From: Gammaproteobacteria bacterium | GTDB lineage: Bacteria > Pseudomonadota > Gammaproteobacteria > Burkholderiales > Rhodocyclaceae | Length of the DNA stretch: 64,000 bases | Direction: 5' to 3' | Assembly: GCA_018824085.1 (NCBI GenBank) | Contig: JAHJHI010000047.1 | Span: forward strand, 117,313-181,312 | In this document: positions 17,965-27,649 of the stretch, in pieces | Layout: each line of letters begins with the position of its first letter | How positions within the stretch are numbered: the stretch's first letter is position 1 | Notes under the pieces: generated by a model | Databases searched by the model: none | Told to the model about the DNA's origin: nothing | What the model saw: only the letters and a program-made list of their open reading frames with translations | Translations under genes and position numbers: made by a program

Positions 17965-18816
17965 TCAGGGCAGGTCGCGTACGCGCAGGAACACCGGAAA
18001 GCGCGGCCTGCCCTGCGCGGTCAGCTCACGATAGCGGTACGTGACCACGCTGCCAACGGGCGGCGGTGCCGCGCGTTGTGCGTCGCTGAATCCGGTGCCG
18101 ATGCGAAAGCGCCGGCCCGCGTCGTCGCGCACCTGCAGCGAACCGAGCCTGCCGCGATGGCGCCCCTTGCCGGGTATGTGGGCCGTCACGACGGCTTCGG
18201 CATCGAGAAAGGGCGTCAGCTTGAGCAGCGCGTCGCTGCGCCCGGCGGTCCACCGCGCATCGGCGCGATGCAGCATCAGCCCCTCGCCACCTGCGGCCAC
18301 CGTGCGCTCGAACAGGGCCTGCAAAGCCACGCGATCCGGCACGCGCCGCTGCGCCACCGCCTGCAGCCAGGGCACGCCGGCAGCGGCAACGATGCGCTGC
18401 ATGTGCGCGATGCGCGCCGTGAAGTCACCCGGTGCGCCGGGCACGTCGAACAGCATGAAGCGGACGGCGCGCCAGCCTTCGTCCTGCCCCGGCTCGCGCC
18501 GCACCAGCCCTGACAGTTCGTCGAACCGGCCGCGCCCCAGCCACAGCTCGCCGTCCAGCGGCTGCGCCGGCAGGGCCGCAACAAACCAGTCCGGCGCGCG
18601 GACAAGCCGCCCGCTGCGAAAGCGCAGCGACCTGCCGTCCCAGCGGGCGCGCACGCCGTCGAGCTTTTCGCTGACCCAGTAGGCGGCGGGGTCTATATCT
18701 GCGGGGGCGCGCAGCGCCAGCATGAGCGCCGGCGCATCGGACGACACATCAGGCGGCGCGCCGTGAACGGCGCAGGAAAAGACGGCAAGGAAGATGCAGG
18801 ACAGATACACGCGCAT
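17965..18816 (-). CDS. ligE: Exported ATP-dependent DNA ligase (LigE-like)
   Basis: 283 residues starting at the ATG at 18816 with GGGAG upstream; the frame is open further upstream but has no family-like sequence there. A signal peptide (LSCIFLAVFSCAVHG) precedes a minimal nucleotidyltransferase plus OB fold. Motif I is SEKLDGVRARW with Lys51 as the adenylation site; GGEGLMLH and LLKLTPF are further ligase motifs. Periplasmic LigE-type enzymes are linked to extracellular or incoming DNA. It converges on the TIR-CHAT gene across a 17-bp gap that contains a GC hairpin (17950-17965). Confidence 0.88.
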   Translation of the reverse strand: MRVYLSCIFLAVFSCAVHGAPPDVSSDAPALMLALRAPADIDPAAYWVSEKLDGVRARWDGRSLRFRSGRLVRAPDWFVAALPAQPLDGELWLGRGRFDELSGLVRREPGQDEGWRAVRFMLFDVPGAPGDFTARIAHMQRIVAAAGVPWLQAVAQRRVPDRVALQALFERTVAAGGEGLMLHRADARWTAGRSDALLKLTPFLDAEAVVTAHIPGKGRHRGRLGSLQVRDDAGRRFRIGTGFSDAQRAAPPPVGSVVTYRYRELTAQGRPRFPVFLRVRDLP

Positions 18817-18880
18817 CGGCACTCCCGGCGGAAGGGATGCCGGATTATGCCTTATGGATTTTACGGAGGGCTGACGCCGG

Positions 18881-19081
18881 TTACTTCGAGGCGTCCGCCT
18901 TTCCGCGCTCGCGCTGATAGGCGTCGTAGTCCCGGTCGGCCGCTTCCATGCAGCGCGCATGATCCGCCGCGTCGACGATGCGGTCGCACTGGTTGCGGCG
19001 CAGGCCCTGCCCGCTGTCATACACCTGCTGGCTGCTGCAGCCGGCCAGCAGGCAGGCGCAAATCAAGAACGGATACTTCAT
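18881..19081 (-). CDS. Small lipoprotein of unknown function
   Basis: 66 residues. Start ATG at 19081 with AGGAG upstream. Signal peptide ends in the lipobox LLAGC, so Cys15 would be lipidated; the mature part is charged, with two cysteines (NQCDR, ARCMEA). Family not recognised. It lies 20 bp after livF in the same direction and may be read through from the liv operon. Confidence 0.72.
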   Translation of the reverse strand: MKYPFLICACLLAGCSSQQVYDSGQGLRRNQCDRIVDAADHARCMEAADRDYDAYQRERGKADASK

Positions 19082-19101
19082 CGTTGGAGACTCCTGCCGG
19101 T

Positions 19102-19803
19102 TCACTCGCCGAGATAGGCCGCCCGAACCGCCGGATTGTCCAGCAATTCGGCCGACGGGGCGCACAGCGTGACGCGCCCGCTTTCCATGACGCAGCCACG
19201 GTCGCACACCGACAGCGCCAGCCGGGCGTTCTGCTCGACCAGCAGCAGCGTGACGCCTTCGCGCACGACATCGCGTATGACGCCGAATACCGTGTCGACC
19301 ATGATGGGCGACAGCCCCATGGACGGCTCATCCAGCAGCAGCAGGCGCGGGCGGCTCATCAGCGCGCGGCCGATGGCGAGCATCTGCTGCTCGCCGCCGG
19401 ACAGCGTGCCCGCCGTCTGCGCGGCGCGCTCCTTCAGTCGCGGCAGCATGCCGAACACGCGCTCGATGTCGGCCGCGATGGCGCTGCTGTCATGCCGCAC
19501 ATAGGCGCCCATCTCAAGATTCTCGCGCACCGACAGGCGCGCGAACACGCCGCGCCCCTCGGGCACCAGCGCCAGACCGCGTCCGACCAGCGTGTGCGGC
19601 GCGGCCTGCGAAATGTCGTCGCCGTCGAGCCGCACCTCGCCGCTTGCCGGCAGCATGCGGGCGATCGCCTTCAGCGTGCTCGTCTTGCCGGCGCCATTGG
19701 CGCCAATCAGGGCCACCTTCTCGCCCGGCGCGACATCGAGGTCTATGCCCTTGACCGCGCAGATGCCGCCGTAATGCACCTCGAGTTGGCGTACCTGCAA
19801 CAT
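19102..19803 (-). CDS. livF: Branched-chain amino acid ABC transporter, ATP-binding protein LivF
   Basis: 233 residues. Walker A GANGAGKTS, ABC signature LSGGEQQ, Walker B LLLLDEPS, and a typical LivF C terminus ending in AYLGE. Pairs with LivG to drive uptake of Leu/Ile/Val or related compounds through LivHM. Overlaps the end of livG by one base (TGATG). Confidence 0.95.
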   Translation of the reverse strand: MLQVRQLEVHYGGICAVKGIDLDVAPGEKVALIGANGAGKTSTLKAIARMLPASGEVRLDGDDISQAAPHTLVGRGLALVPEGRGVFARLSVRENLEMGAYVRHDSSAIAADIERVFGMLPRLKERAAQTAGTLSGGEQQMLAIGRALMSRPRLLLLDEPSMGLSPIMVDTVFGVIRDVVREGVTLLLVEQNARLALSVCDRGCVMESGRVTLCAPSAELLDNPAVRAAYLGE

Positions 19804-20576
19804 CAGACGGCCTCCGTGCCGAGATACGCGGTGATCACGCGCGGGTCGCGGCGCACGACGTCAGGCACGTCCTCGGCGATCTTCTCGCCGTAGTCGAGCA
19901 CCGCGACCCGGTCGCACAGCCCCATGACCAGCTTCACGTCGTGTTCGATCAGCAGCACGGTGAGCCCGTCGTCGCGCATTTTCTCGACCAGTGCGCGCAG
20001 CCCGGCGGTCTCCGTCGCATTCATGCCGGCGGCCGGTTCGTCCAGCGCCAGCAGGCGCGGCCCGGTGGCCAGCGCCCGCGCGATCTCGAGCCGCCGCTGG
20101 TCGCCGTACGACAGATGCGTCGCCTGCTGGTTGGCCAGCCGGTCGATGCCGACGTAGCGCAGCAGTTCATGTGCCCGCGCCGCTGTGTCCGCTTCTTCGG
20201 CGCGCGCCGCCGGCGTGCGCAGGATGGCGCCGATGACGCCCGTGCGCAGCCGGATGTGGCGGCCGACCATGACGTTCTCCAGCGCGCTCATGGCGCCGAA
20301 CAGGCGGATGTTCTGGAAGGTGCGGCTGATGCCGGCGCCGACGATGCGGTGCGGCGCGCCGAGCGCCAGTGTGGCGCCGCCGAAGGTCACGCTGCCCTCG
20401 TCCGCGCTGTACAGGCCGGTGAGCACGTTGAAGAAACTGGTCTTGCCGGCGCCATTCGGTCCGATCAGGCCATACACCTCGCCGCGCCGTATCGTCAGCG
20501 ACACGGCGTGCAGCGCCTGCACGCCGCCGAAGCGCTTGCTGATGCCGCGCGCCGCAAGCAGCACGTCGTCGCTCAT
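19803..20576 (-). CDS. livG: Branched-chain amino acid ABC transporter, ATP-binding protein LivG
   Basis: 257 residues from ATG 20576. Walker A GPNGAGKTS, signature THLSYGDQRR, Walker B LLALDEPAAGMN, and the LivG-specific C-terminal extension with IAEDVPDVVRRDPRV. The frame stays open upstream inside livM, but the family start is at 20576, overlapping livM by four bases. Confidence 0.95.
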   Translation of the reverse strand: MSDDVLLAARGISKRFGGVQALHAVSLTIRRGEVYGLIGPNGAGKTSFFNVLTGLYSADEGSVTFGGATLALGAPHRIVGAGISRTFQNIRLFGAMSALENVMVGRHIRLRTGVIGAILRTPAARAEEADTAARAHELLRYVGIDRLANQQATHLSYGDQRRLEIARALATGPRLLALDEPAAGMNATETAGLRALVEKMRDDGLTVLLIEHDVKLVMGLCDRVAVLDYGEKIAEDVPDVVRRDPRVITAYLGTEAV

Positions 20577-21682
20577 GGCGCGCTCCCGTCCGCGTGGGCG
20601 GCCAGTTCGCGCCGGCGCAGCGCGGACGGCCACAGACCGGCCGGACGCAGCCGCATCACCAGCACCAGCGCAATGCCGAACAGCAGCAGGCGCAGCGTTT
20701 CGGGGTCGACCGGCACGCTGCCGAACAGCGCCTGCTGCAGCGGCGCCGCACCCCAGCGCAACACCTCGGGCAGCAGCGCGAGCAGCACGGCGCCGAGAAT
20801 GACGCCGGCGATGTTGCCCATGCCGCCGAGCACCACCATGCACAGCACCATGATGGATTCGAGCAGGCCGAAGGATTCCGGGCTCACGAAACCCTGGAAG
20901 CCGGCAAACAGGCCGCCGGCCACGCCGCCGAACGTCGCACCGAGGCCGAAGGCGAGCAGCTTCACGTTGCGCGTGTTGATGCCGCAGGCACGCGCCGCAA
21001 CCTCGTCCTCGCGGATCGCCACCCAGGCACGGCCGAGCCGCGAATCCTGCAGCCGCACGCAGACGAAGATGACGAGCAGCGTCAGCGCGAGGAAGAAGTA
21101 GTAGTACAGCGTGACCGACGGGATCTGCGCGCCGAACAGCTCCAGCGGGCGGCTGAGTGCGTGGCCGGCGATGCGCGCCGGCGCGATGTTGTTGATGCCC
21201 TGCGGCCCGTTGGTGAGATTCAGCGGCGCGTTCAGGTTGTTCAGGAAGATGCGGATGATTTCGCCGAAACCGAGCGTGACGATGGCCAGGTAGTCACCGC
21301 GCAGCTTGAGTGTCGGCGCGCCCAGCATGACGCCGAACAGGCCGGCGACCAGCGCGCCGAGCGGCAGCACCAGCCAGAACGGCAGGTCGGGTGCCGACGC
21401 GAACACCGCCGGAAACGCCAGCGCGAGGTGCGGACTGGACAGCAGCGCGTACAGATAGGCACCCACGGCATAGAAGGCGATGTAGCCGAGGTCGAGCAGG
21501 CCGGCAAAGCCGACGACGATGTTCAGGCCGAGTGCGAGCATCACGTAGAGCAGCGCGAAATCGACGATGCGCACCCACGAGTTGCCGAATGTTGCGCCGA
21601 CGACGAAGGGCAGCACCGCCAGCGCGACGCCGATCAGCGCAATGCCCAGATGCGCGCGCAGCTTCGGAGCGACTGGGTTCAT
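20573..21682 (-). CDS. livM: Branched-chain amino acid ABC transporter permease LivM
   Basis: 369 residues with about ten membrane segments; the family segments LALGLNIVVGFAGLLDLG and GNTRGDY-type loop (here KLRGDYLAIVTLGFGEI) are clear. Start at ATG 21682 overlapping the livH stop by ATGA. The same frame runs on antisense-free through livH to 22702, but that extension is a shadow of livH in another frame. Confidence 0.94.
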   Translation of the reverse strand: MNPVAPKLRAHLGIALIGVALAVLPFVVGATFGNSWVRIVDFALLYVMLALGLNIVVGFAGLLDLGYIAFYAVGAYLYALLSSPHLALAFPAVFASAPDLPFWLVLPLGALVAGLFGVMLGAPTLKLRGDYLAIVTLGFGEIIRIFLNNLNAPLNLTNGPQGINNIAPARIAGHALSRPLELFGAQIPSVTLYYYFFLALTLLVIFVCVRLQDSRLGRAWVAIREDEVAARACGINTRNVKLLAFGLGATFGGVAGGLFAGFQGFVSPESFGLLESIMVLCMVVLGGMGNIAGVILGAVLLALLPEVLRWGAAPLQQALFGSVPVDPETLRLLLFGIALVLVMRLRPAGLWPSALRRRELAAHADGSAP

Positions 21683-22602
21683 GCGCGCTCCGCCACCTTC
21701 TCGCCCATCAGCCCCGATGGCCGGAACACCAGCACCAGGATGAGCACGAAAAAGGCGAACACGTCCTGGTAGTGGCTGCCGAGAAAGCCGCCGGTCAGGT
21801 CGCCGATGTAGCCGGCGCCAAGGCTTTCGATGACGCCCAGCAGCAGGCCGCCCAGCATCGCTCCGCCGACGTTGCCGATGCCGCCCAGGACGGCGGCGGT
21901 GAACGCCTTCAACCCGAGCATGAAGCCCATCGCGTAGTGCGCGATCGAGTAGTTGGCCGCGACCATGACGCCGGCCACGGCCGCCAGTGCGGAGCCGAGC
22001 ACGAAGGTGAAGGCGATGACGCGGTCCACATCCACCCCCATGAGCCGCGCCACCGACGGGCTTTCCGCCGTCGCGCGCATCGCACGGCCGAGCCGGGTGC
22101 GGGTGATCAGCCACAGCAGCGCCGCCATCAGCAACGCGGCGGTGACGACGATGATGATCTGCAGGTCGGTGATGGCCGCGCCCATCACCCGGTGCGGCAG
22201 CGCCGGCAGCAGCGCCGGAAACGTGTGGTAGTTGCGGCCCCAGGCGATCATGGCCAGCTGTTGCAGCACGATGGACATGCCGATGGCGGTGATCAGCGGC
22301 GCCAGACGCGGTGCGTTGCGCAACGGCCGGTAGGCGACGCGCTCGATCGCGAAGCCGACCGCCATGCACACCGGAATCGCAATGAGCAGCCCCGCCAGCA
22401 CGACGACCGGGCCGGGCAGGCCGGCCGGCACCAGCACGCCGATGGCGGTCAGCGCCGTCAGCGCGCCGATCATCACCACTTCGCCATGGGCAAAATTGAT
22501 CAGGCCGAGAATGCCGTAGACCATCGTGTAGCCGAGGGCGACCAGCGCGTAGATGCTGCCGAGCACCAGACCGTTGATGATCTGCTGAATGAAGATGTCC
22601 AT
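21679..22602 (-). CDS. livH: Branched-chain amino acid ABC transporter permease LivH
   Basis: 307 residues. Starts MDIFIQQIINGLVLGSIYAL, the characteristic LivH N terminus; INFAHGEVVMIG and a C-terminal VLVFRPSGLMGEK complete the pattern. Start ATG 22602 lies 8 bp after the livK stop. Confidence 0.95.
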   Translation of the reverse strand: MDIFIQQIINGLVLGSIYALVALGYTMVYGILGLINFAHGEVVMIGALTALTAIGVLVPAGLPGPVVVLAGLLIAIPVCMAVGFAIERVAYRPLRNAPRLAPLITAIGMSIVLQQLAMIAWGRNYHTFPALLPALPHRVMGAAITDLQIIIVVTAALLMAALLWLITRTRLGRAMRATAESPSVARLMGVDVDRVIAFTFVLGSALAAVAGVMVAANYSIAHYAMGFMLGLKAFTAAVLGGIGNVGGAMLGGLLLGVIESLGAGYIGDLTGGFLGSHYQDVFAFFVLILVLVFRPSGLMGEKVAERA

Positions 22603-22610
22603 GCGGCGGC

Positions 22611-23819
22611 TTACCGCTGGGCCTTGCCACCCATCGTTTCGAGCGCTGTCCATGCGCCCGATTTCGCCTGGTAGAGCGTGATGGCGCCGTCCTTGATGTC
22701 ACCCTTCTCGTCGAAACGGATTTCCGCCGTCAGGCCCGGGTAGTCGATGGCGGCCAGTTCGGGCAGGAACTTGTCGGCTTCGACCGAGCCGGCCTTGCGC
22801 ATCGCCTCGGCCACCACGCGCACCGCGTCATAGGCATAGGGCGCATAGAGCTGGATGTCGGTATTGAACTTCGCCATGTAGCGGTCGCGGAACGCGCTGC
22901 CGCCGGCCATCTTGTCGAGCGGCACGCCGGGCAGTGAACAGTAGCTGCCTTCGGCGCCCTCGCCGGCCAGCTTGTGGAACTCGACCGTGCAGGCGCCGTC
23001 GCCGAACAGCATCGGCACCGCCATGCCAAGCGTCTTGAGCTGGCGTGCCATCGGGCCGGCCTGCGTATCCATGCCGCCGTAGAACAGCAGATCCGGTGTC
23101 GTCGACTTCACCTTGGTCAGGATGGATGCGAAGTCGGTCGCCTTGTCGGTGGTGTATTCACGCGCAACGATTTCAGCACCGGCCGCCTTCGCCGCCTTCT
23201 CGAACTCGTCCGCGAGGCCCTGACCGTAGGCGGTGCGGTCGTCGATGACGGCGATGCGCTTCATGCGCAGCGTATCCACCGCGAACGCGCCGAGCACCCC
23301 GCCCTGCTGCACATCGTCGGCAAACACCCGGAACGCACCCTTGTAGCCCTGACGCGTGTACTGCGGATTGGTGGCGGACGGCGACACCTGCACGATGCCC
23401 GCGTCGTGATAGATGCGCGACGCCGGAATCGTCGTGCCGCTGTTCAGGTGGCCGATCACCGCATTCACGTTCGAGTCGGCAAGCTTCTGCGCCACCGTCG
23501 TGCCCTGACGCGGATCGGCCTGATCGTCCTCGCCCAGCAGTTCGAAGCGGGCCGTCCTGCCGCCGATCACGAAATGCTCGGCGTTCAGGTCGTCGACAGC
23601 CAGTCGGGCGCCGTTCTCGTTGTCCTTGCCCAGATGGGACTGCGGCCCGGTCAGCGGTGCCACGTGGCCGAGACGCACGACCAGCACGTCGGCGGCCTCG
23701 GGCGCACCCGCTGACGCCGCCGCAGGTGCCGCACTGTCCGTCTGCTGACCGCAGGCAGCGAGCACGCAGACTGAAACGAGGAGCGCGGGCAGCGCGTACG
23801 ACGGGACGGGCAAGGACAT
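22611..23819 (-). CDS. livK: Branched-chain amino acid ABC transporter substrate-binding lipoprotein
   Basis: 402 residues. Lipoprotein signal with lipobox VLAACG, then the periplasmic binding fold typed by VRLGHVAPLTGPQSHLGKDNENG-like start, GRTARFELLGEDDQADP and YAPYAYDAV. GGAGAACC is a good ribosome-binding site. First gene of livKHMGF, so ligand specificity of the whole transporter depends on it; branched-chain amino acids are the default, but in related bacteria homologues also serve urea, amides or aromatic acids. Confidence 0.94.
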   Translation of the reverse strand: MSLPVPSYALPALLVSVCVLAACGQQTDSAAPAAASAGAPEAADVLVVRLGHVAPLTGPQSHLGKDNENGARLAVDDLNAEHFVIGGRTARFELLGEDDQADPRQGTTVAQKLADSNVNAVIGHLNSGTTIPASRIYHDAGIVQVSPSATNPQYTRQGYKGAFRVFADDVQQGGVLGAFAVDTLRMKRIAVIDDRTAYGQGLADEFEKAAKAAGAEIVAREYTTDKATDFASILTKVKSTTPDLLFYGGMDTQAGPMARQLKTLGMAVPMLFGDGACTVEFHKLAGEGAEGSYCSLPGVPLDKMAGGSAFRDRYMAKFNTDIQLYAPYAYDAVRVVAEAMRKAGSVEADKFLPELAAIDYPGLTAEIRFDEKGDIKDGAITLYQAKSGAWTALETMGGKAQR

Positions 23820-23916
23820 TGAAGGTTCTCCGGAAGGCTGAATGGGATGTCAGCCCCGGATTTTGCGGGCGCCCCCGCGCTGCGTCAATTTTGCGCGCCG
23901 CGCGGGCGCCGCGCCA

Positions 23917-24849
23917 TCAGTCCGGCGCGCCGATGCGGCCGTCGCGCGCACCCAGGCCGCCCTCCTCGCGCACGTCGTCCGGCAGACGGTCGCGCAAGTC
24001 GTGGATGAGGCCGATCGCCGCCATCAGCTTGAGGATGTACCAGGTGATGTCGATCTCGTACCAGGCGAAGCCGGCACGCGCGCTGGCGCCGTAGCGGTGA
24101 TGGTTGTTGTGCCAGCCGCCGCCGAAGGTGAGCAGCGCCAGCAGCGGGCGGTTCATCGAATCATCCTCGGTATCGAAGCGCCGGTAGCCGCCCGGCAGCT
24201 TGCGGAAATGTCCGATTGAATTGACCATCGACACGGTCTGCACGCCGAGCGCCGTCGGCAGGAAGAAACCCCACATCAGCGCCGCACCGCCGCTGACGGC
24301 CGGGCCGAAGACGCCGGCTTCGGCCAGCAGCCAGATGAAGAAGGCGCCGGACAGCATGAGCAGCGTGTAGTGCTTGTTCACCCAGAGGATTTCCGGATAG
24401 CGCGCAAAATCCGGCACGACGTCCAGATCGGTGTCCTTGTAGCGCTCGCACCAGACCCATCCCACGTGTGACTGCAGCAGTCCGTGCTGGCGCGGCGAGA
24501 TCGGATCGTTCGGCAACTCCACGTTCTGATGGTGGGTGCGATGGACCGACGCCCACCAGAGCGGACCATGCTGGCCGCACTGCGACGCAATGACGGCGAG
24601 CACGAACTGCACCGGTCGCGAACATTTGAAGGCGCGATGCGAGAAATAGCGGTGATAGATGCCTTCGACCCCGAACATCCGCACCGCGTAGCTGACCCCC
24701 GCGAGCACAACCAGCGGCCAGCTTGGCGGATACAGGAAGGGCGTCGCGAACGCCATGCAGAAGAGGATGGTGTAGCGGACCCGGGTCTGGTTGATCGACT
24801 CGGTCACCTGTTTCCCGTACTGGGTGCGCGCGGATGCAATCGTGCTCAT
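23917..24849 (-). CDS. Acyl-CoA/acyl-lipid delta-9-type fatty acid desaturase
   Basis: 310 residues. Integral membrane di-iron desaturase with the three histidine boxes HRYFSH, HRTHH and HNNHH and hydrophobic segments between them. The start ATG 24849 has GGAGAAGG upstream; an upstream in-frame extension to 24990 is not family-like. Introduces a double bond into saturated acyl chains to tune membrane fluidity. Transcribed alone. Confidence 0.93.
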   Translation of the reverse strand: MSTIASARTQYGKQVTESINQTRVRYTILFCMAFATPFLYPPSWPLVVLAGVSYAVRMFGVEGIYHRYFSHRAFKCSRPVQFVLAVIASQCGQHGPLWWASVHRTHHQNVELPNDPISPRQHGLLQSHVGWVWCERYKDTDLDVVPDFARYPEILWVNKHYTLLMLSGAFFIWLLAEAGVFGPAVSGGAALMWGFFLPTALGVQTVSMVNSIGHFRKLPGGYRRFDTEDDSMNRPLLALLTFGGGWHNNHHRYGASARAGFAWYEIDITWYILKLMAAIGLIHDLRDRLPDDVREEGGLGARDGRIGAPD

Positions 24850-24960
24850 GCTCGGCCTTCTCCTGATGGTCGGACGTCCGGGCGCGAGTCTAGCAAGCAC
24901 GGTGGTGCCGCAATACGGTTGAATGGGGGACATCCACCCCGCTTTCCTGCCTGACAGACA

Positions 24961-24987
24961 AAAAAAACCGGCCAACAGGCCGGTTTT
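24961..24987. terminator. Bidirectional rho-independent terminator
   Basis: Stem AAAACCGGCC / GGCCGGTTTT (24964-24987) with AACA loop. The run of seven A at 24961-24967 becomes a U tract for the minus-strand cytochrome c gene that ends at 25006. Confidence 0.88.
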
Positions 24988-25005
24988 CATGCAGCGGGAT
25001 GACCC

Positions 25006-25353
25006 TTACTTCGCGCCGCCCAGTATCCAGGCAGCGAGCGTCTTCGCTTCGGCTTCGCTGACGCCGGGGTTGGCCGGCATCGGCATCGGGCCGCCCCACA
25101 TCGTCTTCGGGCCACCGGCGGTGCCGGTACCGGCGGGCGAACCGGCGCGGATGTAGGCGGCAACCTTGCCTTCCGCATCCTTCTGGCCGGCGTACTTCTT
25201 GGCGACGGCCTGGTAGCCCGGGCCGATGACGGTATTGGAGCCCTGCGAATGGCAGCCCAGGCAGCCCTTGGCAGTGGCCAGATCCTTGCTGGCGAACGCG
25301 GGAGCGCTCACGAGCACGACAACACAGGCAGCGGCGGAAAGCAGCGTTTTCAT
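25006..25353 (-). CDS. Class I c-type cytochrome, periplasmic
   Basis: 115 residues: signal peptide (LLSAAACVVVLVSAPAFA), one heme site CLGCH and an axial Met in the GGPMPMPANP segment, as in cytochromes c551/c552. A small soluble electron carrier in the periplasm, probably donating to a terminal oxidase or nitrite reductase. Single-gene transcript with its own terminator. Confidence 0.93.
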   Translation of the reverse strand: MKTLLSAAACVVVLVSAPAFASKDLATAKGCLGCHSQGSNTVIGPGYQAVAKKYAGQKDAEGKVAAYIRAGSPAGTGTAGGPKTMWGGPMPMPANPGVSEAEAKTLAAWILGGAK

Positions 25354-25526
25354 GATGTTCCTCGAAGGATGAATATAGGCGTTGGAATCTTGCGTGGCCG
25401 GGCTGGACCGAGCGCGCTCGGCGGCGCGGATCGCAGTCTAGTCCAGCGGCAGAACGTCAACAAGTGCATTGCGCGCTGCCCCGCACCATATTGAACGCCC
25501 CGCCGGCACCCCGCGTTGACGCCGCC

Positions 25527-26399
25527 TCAGCGCACGCGCCCTTTCCAGCCGAGCGACAGCGCCGTGCCCGCGAGAATGATGGCGGTGCTGCCCAGCATCG
25601 CCAGCGTCGGAACCTCGTCGAACAGCACGTGACCCCACAGCATCGCGAACGGCGGAATCAGGAAGGTCACCGTCAGAGCGGGCGTCGCCCCGATGCGCCC
25701 GAGCAGGCGGAAGTACAGCGCATTCGCGAGCGCAGTAGACACCAACCCGAGTACCACGACCGCCAGCACGGCCGGCCAGGGCGGGAATTCCGGCGGCAGC
25801 GACGACACCGCCCAGGGCAGCAGCAACGCGGCGCCTGCGACGGAAAATCCGGTCGCCACCGCAGACGAATGCAGCATGCCGAGGCGGCGGCGTACCCATT
25901 GCACCGACAGCCCGTAGGCGGCGGCGCCGACGAGACCCAGCGCCACCGCGTCGAGCCCGAACCGCACGTCGCCCGCCTCGCGCTGACTGACCAGCAACGC
26001 GACACCGGCAAAGCCCGCCACCAGTCCGCACAAACGGGAACCGGACAGCGACTCGCGCCATACGAGCGCCGCCAGCAATGCGGAAAAGAGTGGCGACGTG
26101 GCGTTCAGGATGGCGGCGAAACCGACGCTGGAACGCATGACCGTTTCAGCGAACAGCACGAACGGCAGCGCCGTGCTGCAGCCGCCTGCAATGGCCAGCC
26201 AGAGCACGACGTGACCGCGCTGTGCGCGCGCCACACCGCGCAACGGCGAGCCGAACACGAGGTACAGCGCGCTCGCCGCAAGCAGCAGGCGCAGGCCCAC
26301 CGTCAGCGGCAGGCCGAACGCCGGGACGGCGATGCGGTAGAGCGCGAACGACGCGCCCCAGATCAGCGCCAGCAGGATGAATTCAGCGGGGTTGCGCAC
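25527..26399 (-). CDS. DMT-superfamily (EamA) transporter
   Basis: About 290 residues, ten hydrophobic segments in two EamA repeats ([13 protein letters not shown] starts the first; [14 protein letters not shown] the second). Start taken at GTG 26399 ([15 protein letters not shown]), which gives the usual family length; the frame remains open to 26825 but that extension is not hydrophobic and would overlap cobT. Probable exporter of metabolites; substrate unknown. Divergent from cobT across a 200-bp region. Confidence 0.86.
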   Translation of the reverse strand: MRNPAEFILLALIWGASFALYRIAVPAFGLPLTVGLRLLLAASALYLVFGSPLRGVARAQRGHVVLWLAIAGGCSTALPFVLFAETVMRSSVGFAAILNATSPLFSALLAALVWRESLSGSRLCGLVAGFAGVALLVSQREAGDVRFGLDAVALGLVGAAAYGLSVQWVRRRLGMLHSSAVATGFSVAGAALLLPWAVSSLPPEFPPWPAVLAVVVLGLVSTALANALYFRLLGRIGATPALTVTFLIPPFAMLWGHVLFDEVPTLAMLGSTAIILAGTALSLGWKGRVR

Positions 26400-26599
26400 G
26401 GGCAGCGTCAGTCGTTCGTGGTCGCCATTGTCGCCGCACCCGCAGTGCGCCGCCAGCCGCCGCTGTGCGTCTTTCGCAACGGCAGGACGGCGGCGACGGA
26501 CGCCACCGTCCGGGCTACACTTTCCGGCTTTCGGCAGCGGATCGCCGCCTTCGTCCGGCCAGTGTGCCGGCATGTCACCCGTCCGAGACCCCGCTCCCC

Positions 26600-27649
26600 A
26601 TGACGCCGCATTTCGATCTTTCCCCGCCCGCACCCGACCTGTCGGATGCCCTCCGTACCTGCCTCGACAACAAGACCAAGCCGCCCGGCAGTCTCGGCCG
26701 TCTGGAAGCGCTGGCAGTTCGCGTCGGGCAGGTGCTTGGCACGCTGTCGCCGGCGCCGGGCCAGCCGCACCTGCTGGTCTGTGCCGGCGACCACGGCGCG
26801 CTGCGGGACCCGCGCGGGCAGGCACTTTCCGCCTACCCGGCCGACGTGACCTGGCAGATGGTGGAGAATTTCCTCGCCGGCGGCGCGGCGATCAACGTGC
26901 TGGCGCGTGAAGCGGGCATCGAACTGCACATCGCCGACGCCGGCGTGGCGCACGATTTCGGCCGGCGCGACGGCCTGATCGACGTGAAGATCGCGCCCGG
27001 AACGGCGAGCTGGTTCGACGGCCCGGCGATGAGCGCGTCGCAGTGCGCGCAGGCCTTGCGCAACGGCGCCGGCATTGCGCGCGACATCGCCGCACGCGGT
27101 GTGCGCGTGCTCGGTTTCGGCGAGATGGGCATCGGCAATACCGCGTCCGCGTCGCTCATCACCCATGTGCTGACGGGCGCCGCGATGGACGACTGCACCG
27201 GCCGCGGCACCGGTCTGGATGACGCGGCGCTGGCCGCCAAGACGCGCACGCTGGCCGCGCTGGCCGGCGCGTGGCATGGTCCGCACGACCCGTTTTCCGT
27301 GCTGGCGCAGTTCGGCGGCTTCGAAATTGCGACGCTGGTCGGCGCCATGCTCGGCGCCGCGCAGTCGCGCATGCTGCTCGTCATCGACGGCTTCATCAGC
27401 AGCGCGGCGGCACTGGTGGCTTGCGCCCACGCGCCGGCACTGCGCGACTACTGCGTGTTCTCGCATCGCTCGCAGGAGCGCGGCCACGCCATACAGCTTG
27501 ACCACCTCGGAGCCGAAGCGCTGCTTGATCTGGACCTTCGCCTGGGCGAAGGCAGCGGCGCGGCGCTGGCCTGGCCACTGGTGCGCGCGGCGGCCGCCAT
27601 CCTGCGCGACATGGCCAGCTTCGAGTCAGCGGGCGTCTCCCGGGCATGA
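26600..27649 (+). CDS. cobT: Nicotinate-nucleotide--dimethylbenzimidazole phosphoribosyltransferase
   Basis: 349 residues. Makes alpha-ribazole phosphate for the lower ligand of cobalamin. Seen: [28 protein letters not shown] and the catalytic Glu region LRLGEGSGA near the C terminus. Start ATG 26600. It overlaps cobS by ATGA. The 200 bp upstream (26400-26599) show no cobalamin riboswitch that I can recognise. Confidence 0.95.
   Translation: MTPHFDLSPPAPDLSDALRTCLDNKTKPPGSLGRLEALAVRVGQVLGTLSPAPGQPHLLVCAGDHGALRDPRGQALSAYPADVTWQMVENFLAGGAAINVLAREAGIELHIADAGVAHDFGRRDGLIDVKIAPGTASWFDGPAMSASQCAQALRNGAGIARDIAARGVRVLGFGEMGIGNTASASLITHVLTGAAMDDCTGRGTGLDDAALAAKTRTLAALAGAWHGPHDPFSVLAQFGGFEIATLVGAMLGAAQSRMLLVIDGFISSAAALVACAHAPALRDYCVFSHRSQERGHAIQLDHLGAEALLDLDLRLGEGSGAALAWPLVRAAAAILRDMASFESAGVSRA

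Noticed and set aside
20573..22702. A 709-codon minus-strand frame that could be read as a LivH-LivM fusion
   Set aside because: Its first half is livH read in the wrong frame. The real livM starts at 21682, and livH has its own frame (21679-22602).
26400..26599. Cobalamin riboswitch upstream of cobT
   Set aside because: I looked for the conserved B12-box (GCCACTG-type) and stem arrangement and did not find a convincing match.
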